Positions 1 to 5,717 of a DNA stretch of 5,717 nt are shown here, piece by piece (positions within the stretch are counted from its first letter, which is position 1; every line of letters starts with the position of its first letter). The position numbers and the translations under genes are program-made. Origin of the DNA: Bacillota bacterium. GTDB lineage: Bacteria; Bacillota; Clostridia; Peptostreptococcales; Anaerovoracaceae. The notes beneath the pieces are model-generated. The model was not told where the DNA came from and did no database searches. It saw only the letters and a list, made by a program, of their open reading frames with translations. The stretch is taken from the NCBI GenBank assembly GCA_016280485.1, contig JAEEGU010000149.1, forward strand, positions 1 through 5,717, written 5' to 3'.

Positions 1-61
1 CAGCACGGTGTTACCCACACGGCCCTCAACCGTGCGCGTCTGCCAATTCCGCCACAGCCGC
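1..61 (-). tRNA. tRNA-Leu(GAG), 3' part cut by the window edge
   Basis: Read on the minus strand from 61 leftwards, this folds as the 5' two thirds of a class II tRNA. It has a 7-nt acceptor strand GCGGCTG, then TG, and a D-stem GCG/CGC around a D-loop containing TTGGCAGA. The anticodon stem CACGG/CCGTG encloses the loop TTGAGGG, giving anticodon GAG at 25-27, which reads leucine codons CUC and CUU. A long variable arm (GGT-AAC-ACC) follows, which is typical of tRNA-Leu. The window ends inside the 5' strand of the T-stem, so the T-loop, the 3' acceptor strand and any encoded CCA are not visible. The gene lies 75 bp behind the lipoprotein gene on the same strand and has its own promoter-like sequence upstream. 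Further tRNA genes could follow beyond the edge. Confidence 0.95.
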
Positions 62-65
62 ATAT

Positions 66-98
66 TGCCAACAAAATTAATATACCACAATGTTGGCA
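66..98. repeat. Perfect 8-bp inverted repeat bracketing the tRNA promoter -10
   Basis: The plus strand carries TGCCAACA at 66-73 and its exact reverse complement TGTTGGCA at 91-98, separated by an AT-rich 17-bp gap. The arm centres are 25 bp apart. One arm covers the predicted transcription start of the tRNA and the other falls in the -35/-10 spacer, so the -10 hexamer sits between them. This layout would fit a regulator binding site, but no family motif is recognised. The hairpin is a poor terminator candidate because its loop is long and neither side carries a T-tract. A chance palindrome cannot be excluded. Confidence 0.5.
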
Positions 99-107
99 GT
101 CAGTCAA
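79..107 (-). promoter_or_regulatory. Probable sigma-A type promoter of tRNA-Leu
   Basis: On the minus strand, TTGACT (102-107) is followed after exactly 17 bp by TATATT (79-84). The -10 is preceded by TGG, an extended -10 signature. Each hexamer differs from the sigma-A consensus at one position. Transcription would begin near position 72, leaving a leader of about 11 nt before the mature tRNA 5' end at 61. That suits a stable RNA gene. The promoter lies in an AT-rich gap. It indicates that the tRNA can be transcribed independently of the protein operon upstream, although read-through also seems possible because no terminator is visible. Confidence 0.75.
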
Positions 108-136
108 GATTAAATTGTTTCATTTTAACAAAAAAC

Positions 137-1729
137 TTATTTCTCTTCCAAAATGGTTTCGGGATATTTGCATTGCCAGTTCTTGCAGCCTCTGTAGATA
201 TCGTTGAACATCGGTGCTGCAATGCCGTCGAAATATGCGGATTTGTAGCAGCCGTCTGTTCTGTACAAAAGTGTATAGTACGGGAGACGGTCGTTTAAGA
301 TTGCTTTGAGCTTTGCGACCTTTTCGCCCTTTGTGAACTGCTCGGCTCCGATTGTCATTTCGGTAAGAAGCGCATCGACATCAGGATCTGAAAAGCCCGC
401 TACATTTCCATAGCCTGAATGCAGGAGATTCTTAAGGTCATATCTTTCATCAATCGAAAAGCCGCCAATAAAGAGATCGTAATTCTTTAAATAGAGCCTT
501 TCGTTAAACTCAGCATCTGTGCAAGGAATAATATTTACCGTAAGCCCTGCTTCGGCAAGGTTCCCCGCTATGATATCGGCAGCCTTTACGCGCGTAGGTT
601 CACTGCTCTGTACGATGAGGTTAAGTGCCGCACCGGTGCAGTTTGCCTGTGCCAGGAGTCTTTCTGCCTTTGAAACATTTCTTTCATAAGCATCCCCGGC
701 GTTCCCTACTCCGTAAAAGTCAGGATAGTAAAGAGAATCAGCGAGCACACCGCTCTTGTAATAAGCCTTTTCGAGGATTTCCGATGCATCAACCGCAAAG
801 GCTACAGCCTGCCTTGCCTTTTGATTTGAGAGCACAGGGCTAATGCAGTTAAAGCCCAGAACCTCAGGTTTGTTTGAAAGATATGCGGATACATCGAGCT
901 CGTATCTTGAAAGAATGCTGTCCTTGTTTATGACATCGTCAAAGAAAAGACTGATGTCGCCCGAATCCGTCATGCTTGTCGCAAAGGAAATGTCGGGCAG
1001 AATCTGGAACTTCAGAGTGCTTTCCGCACGTGCGCCGAAATAGTCCTCGTACGGGGTGAGCACCAGCGAAGAAAGCTCGAAATAGTCGCTCTGCCTGTAG
1101 GCTCCGGTGCCAATCATCTTGTAGTCCTTGCCGGCCGCCTTTACGGCGCTCGCCGATTTGAACTGATGTGCCGGAAGAATCGGGAAAATCAGGTTTTCGT
1201 ACCCGTTTCCGTAGGTGCTAACATATGAAATGATGACCGTATAAGGGTCACTCTTTGGAACCGATACGGATTTGATGTTTGCAACATGCGATGAATATAT
1301 GGTCTCGCCTGTCTTTGCAAGAGCCTTTATAGCTTCTATTGTGAATTTAACATCCTCGCCCGTGAGTTTTTTACCGTCGTGAAATGTGACATCCTTCCTG
1401 AGCGTGATTGTAAGCTCTGTCCCCTTTTCATCGTAGGTCATAGAGCCGGCAAGCACAGGCTGCGGCACGAGCTGCTCGTCCAATTTAAATAAGCTGTCAA
1501 AGGTAAGCTTTGAGATATAGTAAACGCTTTCATCTTTTGAAATGAGAGGGTTTAAGTTCCTGAACTTTTCAACTCCCAGATATATTGTTTTGTCGTATTT
1601 GTAAGTAACCTGCTCCTCTTCGATACCCCAGATAATCTTTTTAGGGTCGGTGCTGCAGCCGGCAGCTGTAAACAGCATTGCCGCCGTCAAAGCGAGGACA
1701 AGGAGTCTTTTGATTGTAGTTTTAAGCAT
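137..1729 (-). CDS. Solute-binding lipoprotein, family 5 (peptide/oligopeptide type)
   Basis: This 530-aa protein is a probable extracellular substrate-binding subunit of a peptide-type ABC importer (SBP_bac_5, the OppA/DppA family), anchored to the outer face of the membrane. Residues 1-24 form a lipoprotein signal: basic start, hydrophobic stretch, and TAAGC with Cys25 as the lipidated residue. The family signature lies at about 106-134 (LTITLRKDVTFHDGKKLTGE onwards). GTGAY follows at 207-211, ARQAVAFAVD at 305-314, and the usual C-terminal segment PYYTLLYR at about 483-490. Length is normal for the family. The ATG overlaps the 3' end of coaE by 8 nt and is the only reasonable start, because an in-frame TAA lies three codons upstream. 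No permease or ATPase gene is in view, so this is an orphan binding protein as far as the window shows. The ligand (peptide, nickel, sugar or other) cannot be told from sequence. Six cysteines follow the lipidated one (295, 364, 403, 494, 515, 520). Confidence 0.93.
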   Translation of the reverse strand: MLKTTIKRLLVLALTAAMLFTAAGCSTDPKKIIWGIEEEQVTYKYDKTIYLGVEKFRNLNPLISKDESVYYISKLTFDSLFKLDEQLVPQPVLAGSMTYDEKGTELTITLRKDVTFHDGKKLTGEDVKFTIEAIKALAKTGETIYSSHVANIKSVSVPKSDPYTVIISYVSTYGNGYENLIFPILPAHQFKSASAVKAAGKDYKMIGTGAYRQSDYFELSSLVLTPYEDYFGARAESTLKFQILPDISFATSMTDSGDISLFFDDVINKDSILSRYELDVSAYLSNKPEVLGFNCISPVLSNQKARQAVAFAVDASEILEKAYYKSGVLADSLYYPDFYGVGNAGDAYERNVSKAERLLAQANCTGAALNLIVQSSEPTRVKAADIIAGNLAEAGLTVNIIPCTDAEFNERLYLKNYDLFIGGFSIDERYDLKNLLHSGYGNVAGFSDPDVDALLTEMTIGAEQFTKGEKVAKLKAILNDRLPYYTLLYRTDGCYKSAYFDGIAAPMFNDIYRGCKNWQCKYPETILEEK

Positions 1730-2333
1730 ATTCCTTTAATAAATTATCGATTTGTTTATAGAGTGCAGCGAGAGTGCCGGAGTTGTTTATGATGCGGTCT
1801 GCCTTTGCGAGAGCTTCGTCTGCGTCCATCTGGCTGTTGATGCGTGCCACGATTTCCTCGCGGTTTGAATTGTCGCGCTTTATGGCGCGCTGTATGCGAA
1901 CCTCACGCTCCGCATCAATTACCCATACCTCGTCACAAAGTCTGTTAAGGCCGGACTCAAAGAGAAGCGGCGCGTCGATTACAGCCATCTGCACATCGGA
2001 ATAATCGGCCATTTCTTCGTCATCGCGCATGGCCTCAAGTCTGTTTTCAATAACGGTAATTATGCGGTTTCGCGTGATGGATTCAAGCTTTTGCATTTCA
2101 TCCGGCCGGTTAAACACTATGCTGGACAGTGCCTTGCGATTTAAAGAACCGTCCGTATTTAATATACCGTGTCCGAATGCAGCCGCAATTTCGCGAAGCG
2201 CAGGCTCTCCCACAGCCACGATTTCTCGCGCGATTTTATCCGCATCGATTACCTGTATTCCCTGTTTGCTCAGATAGGCCGAAACCGTAGATTTGCCGGT
2301 GCCGATGCCCCCTGTAAGTCCGATTACCTTCAT
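1722..2333 (-). CDS. coaE: Dephospho-CoA kinase
   Basis: CoaE catalyses the last step of coenzyme A synthesis, the ATP-dependent phosphorylation of the ribose 3'-OH of dephospho-CoA, in the cytoplasm. The 203-aa length is standard. The P-loop GGIGTGKS is at 8-15, followed by the substrate-site motif IDADKIARE (29-37, with Asp30 and Asp32). The core motif IDAPLLFESGL is at 119-129 and the basic lid motif QRAIKRD at 148-154. RINSQ at 164-168 and ADRIINNSGT at 178-187 close the family pattern. One oddity is that the His-Pro normally found in the segment after the first third (ILHPLI in E. coli, as I recall it) is replaced here by Arg-Asn (ITRNRI, about 86-91). The start is supported by AAAGGG 7 nt upstream (2341-2346). 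The gene begins 17 nt after the polA stop; polA-coaE proximity is common in Bacillota. The ATP and substrate motifs are intact, so it should be active. Confidence 0.97.
   Translation of the reverse strand: MKVIGLTGGIGTGKSTVSAYLSKQGIQVIDADKIAREIVAVGEPALREIAAAFGHGILNTDGSLNRKALSSIVFNRPDEMQKLESITRNRIITVIENRLEAMRDDEEMADYSDVQMAVIDAPLLFESGLNRLCDEVWVIDAEREVRIQRAIKRDNSNREEIVARINSQMDADEALAKADRIINNSGTLAALYKQIDNLLKEYA
1732..1737 (-). promoter_or_regulatory. Very closely spaced ribosome binding site of the lipoprotein gene
   Basis: AAAGGA lies within the last codons of coaE, only 2 nt before the ATG of the lipoprotein gene. This is shorter than the usual 5-9 nt. No other start fits: an in-frame TAA lies just upstream, and a later start would remove the signal peptide. 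The coaE stop codon (1722-1724) falls just inside the new gene, so ribosomes ending coaE could restart here. Expression therefore probably depends on translational coupling. Confidence 0.6.
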
Positions 2334-2350
2334 TTCTTTACCCTTTTTCC

Positions 2351-5155
2351 TTATTTTAACTCGTACCAGTTTTCGCCTGTTTCAGGTTCTGCAACAAGCT
2401 CTACGGAAAGCTTCATTACGCCCTCCATACATTCCTTTAGAAGCTTTGTAACGCGTTCAAGTTCGTCGCGTCTTGCATCTATTATAAGCTCGTCGTGCAC
2501 CTGAAGGATGAGCCTTGATTTAAACCTCTGCTCCGAAAGTGCTCTGTATACGGAAATCATGGCAAGCTTTATTATATCTGCTGCGCTGCCCTGAATCGGC
2601 GTATTCATGGCAAGTCTTTCGCCGAACTGGCGCACCATGAAATTGCTCGCGCTGATTTCCGGGATTGCACGCTTTCTGCCGCACATGGTCTCTGAATAGC
2701 CTGTTGCCTTGCATTTTGCAACCTGTCCATCCATAAATGCCTTTACCTTTGTGTATTTTGCAAAGTAGTCCTTTATGTACTTTTCTGCCGACTTTCTTGA
2801 GATATTAAGCTCGCTCGCAAGTCCGAAGCCGCTCATTCCGTAGATAACTCCGAAATTTACAGCCTTTGCACGGCTGCGCTCGAGGCTCGTTACCTCGTCA
2901 AACGGAATGCCGAACACCTTGCTCGCAGTCATGCGGTGAATGTCCGCACCGCTGTTGAATGCCTCTATGAGGTGCTCCTCCTGTGAGAGGTGTGCGAGGA
3001 CTCTGAGCTCAATCTGCGAATAGTCCGCGCCGACTAGGATATGGTCATCATCGCTTGGTATAAAAGCTTTTCTTATTGTACGGCCTATCTCCTGACGGAC
3101 CGGAATGTTTTGCAGGTTCGGCTCAGTACAGGAAATACGGCCGGTCGCCGTTACGGTCTGCTGGAAATGTGCGTGAATGCGTCCATCTGTCGCCTGCAGC
3201 GGTATAAGCCCCTGAATATATGTGCTCGAAAGCTTTGACAGGGTTCTGTATTCAAGAATTTTTGAAACTATTTCATATTCCGGATATTCGTCGCGGATCT
3301 TTTCGAGTACCTCGGCACTTGTGGAATAGCCTGTCTTCGTCTTTTTACCCGCAGGAAGTCCCATCTTTTCAAAGAGGATGACACCTAGCTGCTGGGTGGA
3401 ATTGATGTTGAACTCCTCACCTGCAAGAGCATAGATTTCGCGTGTGAGCTTTTCTATGCCCTCGTCAAGCACTCTGCCGGTTTCGGCGAGAGTGTCCGCA
3501 TTCATCATAAAGCCCTCTTTTTCCATCGAAGCCATGACCTCGACAAGCGGAAACTCGATTTTCTCGGCAACCTTTGTAAGGCCTTCGCGCTCAAGTGCTG
3601 CCTTTTGGGCATTATAAACGCTTAATATCCCACCGATATATTCTGCGGCAAAGGCTGCATAGTCTGCCGATTTATCCGAGAACATGTCAAGCTGGCCGGA
3701 TTCTTTGTCAAAATCAGCCATGCTGCGCATTTCCTTACCGAAATATGACATGTAGAGAATATTCAAAAGGTAATCCTTTGCCGTAGGATTCAAAAGATAT
3801 TCCGCTATGCTCGTGTCAAATGCTGTATTAAATATGTTGCCATTTGAACCCGGGCCTGCCACTAAACCAAAATTACAAAGGAGCGCATAGTAATCTGCCT
3901 TTAGGTTGTGCCCGATAATCGGAATCCGGTGCTCTGCAAATGACTTTGTAAGAGCTTCGAGCGCCGCTTTGTCGCTTTCCTTTATAAAGTAAGCGGTGGC
4001 TTTCGGCGCATCCGCATTCTCAGCCGCATCCTGTGAAAGCACCGCGAATCCAAAGCCCAGGATTGCAGGCACTCCCCTGTGATTGTCATCAGAATATGAT
4101 GTGATGCATACCGGATAGCCTTTTTCAATGGCAGGGCGCAGTATCTCCTCTACCTCGCCGGCTCCGCCGGTTATGATGTGTGGGGTCATCTGCCAGATGG
4201 CATGACTTGCAGGCACCTCATCCGGCCTATCGGCCACCTTCCCCTCAAGGGGAAGGCTTTTTGAAGAAACCTTTACGCCACTTGCTCCGGATTGGAGCTT
4301 CTTTAAGAATGAGTTAAATTCTAACTGAACATAGAGGTTAATTAATTTTTCAAAATCAGGCTCTTTTACTTGCAAATCAGCCATTTTAAAGTCAATCGGC
4401 ACCTCACAGTTGATAGTCGCAAGTCTCCGGCTCATTAGCACAATTTCTCGATTATCCCTCACCTTTTCCTGCAGCTTTGCAGGCTGAATTTTATCTATAT
4501 TGTCTAAAAGATTGTCTACACTTTCAAAATCTGCAATCAGCTTTTGAGCAGTCTTTTCTCCGACTCCCGGAAGCCCCGGAATGTTATCGGAGGTGTCGCC
4601 TCTGAGCGCCTTGTAGTCGATAAACTGTGCCGGGCTCATGCCGTAAACCTCCTGCATGTGCGCAGCATCAAAAAGCTCGAATTCGGATATGCCCTTCTTT
4701 GTGATAAGAACCTTTGTCACATCCGTTGCAAGCTGCAGCGCATCGCGGTCTCCCGTGATAATCAGAGGTTCCAGCCCTTCCTTTTCGCCGCGTCTTGCAA
4801 CCGTGCCGATAATGTCGTCGCCCTCAAAGCCTTCCATCTCGAGGATGCGGATGTTCATAGCGCGCAGAACCTCTTTCATAGGCTCCATCTGCATTGCAAG
4901 CTCAGGCGGCATCTTCTTTCTGGTCGCCTTATATTCGGAATACTCCTTGTGGCGGAACGTCGGCGCCGCCAAATCAAACGAAACCGCGATATATCCCGGC
5001 TCGTATTCTTTTTCTATTTTAGAAAGCATGTTCAAAAAGCCGTAAATCCCGTGCGTGTACTGTCCGCTCTTTGTGATCATCGGCCTCTGAATCGCATAAT
5101 AAGCCCTGAAAATCAGGCTGTTTCCATCAATAATAACTAATCTTTTACTATTCAT
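2351..5155 (-). CDS. polA: DNA polymerase I with inactive proofreading domain and an in-frame repeat insert
   Basis: This 934-aa family A polymerase acts in Okazaki fragment maturation and repair gap filling. The 5' nuclease domain (about 4-285) keeps its metal ligands: Asp10, Asp61, Glu111, Asp113/114, Asp136/138 and Asp187/190. A helix-hairpin-helix, GLPGVGEKTAQ, is at 194-204. The middle domain (about 320-520) is a decayed 3'-5' exonuclease. The Asp-x-Glu of motif I is absent around 350-356, motif II keeps Asn417 and Asp421 (HNLKAD), and motif III lacks its Asp around 499-510. The polymerase domain (about 540-934) has motif A DYSQIELR (Asp711, Glu716), the O-helix Arg760/Lys764/Phe768/Tyr772, and motif C VHDE (886-889, Asp888), so polymerase activity should be intact. 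Residues 300-314 (SLPLEGKVADRPDEV) are read from a palindromic repeat. The start follows TAGGAG by 5 nt. The protein is slightly longer than usual, partly because of this insert and a Gly-rich loop near 434-440. Confidence 0.99.
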   Translation of the reverse strand: MNSKRLVIIDGNSLIFRAYYAIQRPMITKSGQYTHGIYGFLNMLSKIEKEYEPGYIAVSFDLAAPTFRHKEYSEYKATRKKMPPELAMQMEPMKEVLRAMNIRILEMEGFEGDDIIGTVARRGEKEGLEPLIITGDRDALQLATDVTKVLITKKGISEFELFDAAHMQEVYGMSPAQFIDYKALRGDTSDNIPGLPGVGEKTAQKLIADFESVDNLLDNIDKIQPAKLQEKVRDNREIVLMSRRLATINCEVPIDFKMADLQVKEPDFEKLINLYVQLEFNSFLKKLQSGASGVKVSSKSLPLEGKVADRPDEVPASHAIWQMTPHIITGGAGEVEEILRPAIEKGYPVCITSYSDDNHRGVPAILGFGFAVLSQDAAENADAPKATAYFIKESDKAALEALTKSFAEHRIPIIGHNLKADYYALLCNFGLVAGPGSNGNIFNTAFDTSIAEYLLNPTAKDYLLNILYMSYFGKEMRSMADFDKESGQLDMFSDKSADYAAFAAEYIGGILSVYNAQKAALEREGLTKVAEKIEFPLVEVMASMEKEGFMMNADTLAETGRVLDEGIEKLTREIYALAGEEFNINSTQQLGVILFEKMGLPAGKKTKTGYSTSAEVLEKIRDEYPEYEIVSKILEYRTLSKLSSTYIQGLIPLQATDGRIHAHFQQTVTATGRISCTEPNLQNIPVRQEIGRTIRKAFIPSDDDHILVGADYSQIELRVLAHLSQEEHLIEAFNSGADIHRMTASKVFGIPFDEVTSLERSRAKAVNFGVIYGMSGFGLASELNISRKSAEKYIKDYFAKYTKVKAFMDGQVAKCKATGYSETMCGRKRAIPEISASNFMVRQFGERLAMNTPIQGSAADIIKLAMISVYRALSEQRFKSRLILQVHDELIIDARRDELERVTKLLKECMEGVMKLSVELVAEPETGENWYELK
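4213..4257. repeat. Palindromic double-hairpin element inserted in frame in polA
   Basis: Read on the polA sense strand, the element contains CCTTCCCC-TTGA-GGGGAAGG (4237-4256, an 8-bp perfect stem that a T-A pair can extend to 9). It is followed by a second small hairpin, GGCC-GATA-GGCC (4224-4235), and then GGATGAGGTGC. Its reading frame is open and gives SLPLEGKVADRPDEV, residues 300-314 of PolA. This lies in the linker between the 5' nuclease and the remnant exonuclease domain, a place where family members vary in length. The GC-rich palindrome contrasts with the AT-rich coding sequence next to it (about 4300-4380). From memory, short elements with a CTTCCCCTCAAGGGGAAG core recur in genomes of gut Clostridia, including inside genes; I could not check this. 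No target-site duplication is evident. Confidence 0.75.
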
Positions 5156-5160
5156 TAATA

Positions 5161-5166
5161 CTCCTA
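5161..5166 (-). promoter_or_regulatory. polA ribosome binding site fused with the upstream stop codon
   Basis: TAGGAG (5161-5166) is a strong Shine-Dalgarno sequence placed 5 nt before the polA ATG. Its first three bases are also the TAG stop codon of the upstream transporter gene. Ribosomes that finish the transporter would therefore stop directly on the polA initiation site, which suggests coupled translation. This spacing supports the ATG at 5153-5155 as the polA start. Confidence 0.8.
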
Positions 5167-5717
5167 CTTCTCGCGATACACCATATAGTACACCCCCGCT
5201 ACAAACACCGCGCCACCGACGATATTTCCGAGCGTTACAGGCAGGAGGTTATTCACCGCAAAGCCCGCCCAGCTAAGGTTCGCAAGAGCTGAGCCCGCTA
5301 CTCCGCTTGCCGCAACAAATGCCGTATTTGCCTTTGCGAAAATCCCGGCCGGAATGTAGTACATATTTGCAATACTGTGCTCAAAGCCCGAGGTTACGAA
5401 CACCCAGATCGGGAAAAATATCGAAAAAATCTTTCCGATTGTGCTGTCGGCACCTGTCGCCATCCAAACCGCGAGGCAGACAAGCCAGTTGCAAAGCACG
5501 CCAAGTACGAATGCTTTGCCAAATGCGAGGTTGCATTTGCCGGCCGCAATCTTTACCGTCATGCCGCCGAGCAGGTCTGCACCGCTTCCAAAGAGACCCG
5601 AATAGTACATTAGATAAGCGATAAGCACTGCGCCCACAAAGTTTCCGATGTAAACGACCACCCAGTTTCTGAGCATGGCCCCGCAGGTAATCTTTTTGTT
5701 AAGAAGCGTCGCTGTCA
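5164..5717 (-). CDS. Formate/nitrite transporter (FNT) family channel, 5' part missing
   Basis: This is the C-terminal part of a FocA/NirC-type pentameric inner-membrane channel for small monovalent anions such as formate, nitrite or hydrosulfide. The reading frame stays open to the right edge. The Met codon at 5674-5676 is internal: 13 further codons upstream (TATLLNKKITCGA) continue the family pattern before MLRNWVVVYIGNFVGA. About 183 residues are visible of the roughly 260-280 usual. Counting from that Met, hydrophobic segments lie at about 4-24, 52-72, 84-112, 118-140 and 146-167. The signature GFEHSIANMYYIP (97-109) includes His100, matching the central pore histidine of FocA (His209 in E. 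coli). NNLLPVTLGNIVGG (142-155) is the conserved last-helix motif. The gene ends 8 nt before polA, and its stop is part of the polA ribosome binding site. Which anion it carries cannot be decided without the N-terminal half and experiment. Confidence 0.95.
   Translation of the reverse strand, partial: TATLLNKKITCGAMLRNWVVVYIGNFVGAVLIAYLMYYSGLFGSGADLLGGMTVKIAAGKCNLAFGKAFVLGVLCNWLVCLAVWMATGADSTIGKIFSIFFPIWVFVTSGFEHSIANMYYIPAGIFAKANTAFVAASGVAGSALANLSWAGFAVNNLLPVTLGNIVGGAVFVAGVYYMVYREK

Noticed and set aside
66..98. Rho-independent terminator for the operon
   Set aside because: The 8-bp stem has a 17-nt AT-rich loop and no T-tract after it. The minus strand continues AATATG straight into the tRNA, and a promoter -10 lies in the loop.
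8..298. A 96-codon open frame on the plus strand across the tRNA and the end of the lipoprotein gene
   Set aside because: It runs antisense through a tRNA gene and a coding end and shows no recognisable domain.
3840..3870. A second insertion in PolA around the Gly-rich loop (AGPGSNGN, about residues 433-440)
   Set aside because: The DNA shows no palindrome or repeat structure here, and the position is a surface loop of variable length in the family, so ordinary length variation is enough.
4544..5140. A 198-codon open frame on the plus strand
   Set aside because: It lies wholly antisense to the well-conserved 5' nuclease domain of polA, resembles no family I know and is rich in Arg, Leu and His as antisense frames often are. 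It is a shadow frame.
5164..5676. A complete 170-aa membrane protein starting at the Met codon at 5674-5676
   Set aside because: The frame continues open to the right edge, and the 13 upstream codons extend the FNT family pattern. The family needs about 260 or more residues, so this Met is internal and the gene is partial.
1..5717. CRISPR array, insertion sequence, prophage or defence genes
   Set aside because: No regularly spaced repeats, transposase, integrase or defence-related domains are visible. All protein genes are recognisable housekeeping or transport genes.

Overview
This window reads as ordinary chromosomal DNA from a low-to-moderate GC Gram-positive bacterium, most likely class Clostridia (Bacillota). 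Three things point there: a polA-coaE gene pair, a DNA polymerase I whose proofreading domain has lost its catalytic residues (usual in Bacillota), and a lipoprotein-type peptide-binding protein. This placement is inferred from gene content and not from any database search. Every gene lies on the minus strand, so transcription runs from the right edge to the left edge.

In transcription order the window holds five genes. First is the 3' part of a formate/nitrite transporter (FNT) family channel gene, cut by the right edge. Then come polA (DNA polymerase I, 934 aa), coaE (dephospho-CoA kinase, 203 aa) and a solute-binding protein family 5 lipoprotein (530 aa). Last is the 5' part of a tRNA-Leu(GAG), cut by the left edge. 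The protein genes are packed tightly: 8 nt between the FNT gene and polA, 17 nt between polA and coaE, and an 8-nt overlap between coaE and the lipoprotein gene. This looks like one operon with translational coupling. No rho-independent terminator is visible anywhere in it.

The tRNA appears to have its own promoter in the AT-rich 75-bp gap behind the lipoprotein gene: TTGACT, a 17-bp spacer, then TATATT with an extended -10 TG. A perfect 8-bp inverted repeat brackets the -10.

The most interesting feature is inside polA: a roughly 45-bp double-hairpin palindromic element (4213-4257). It is read in frame as a 15-residue insert in the linker between the 5' nuclease domain and the vestigial 3'-5' exonuclease domain. 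It resembles short dispersed palindromic repeats that I recall from gut Clostridia, and parallels the Rickettsia palindromic elements that sit in frame in protein genes. I see no wholly new multi-gene system here. The other observations are small: a solute-binding protein without its transporter, a changed His-Pro motif in CoaE, and a channel gene coupled to a polymerase gene.
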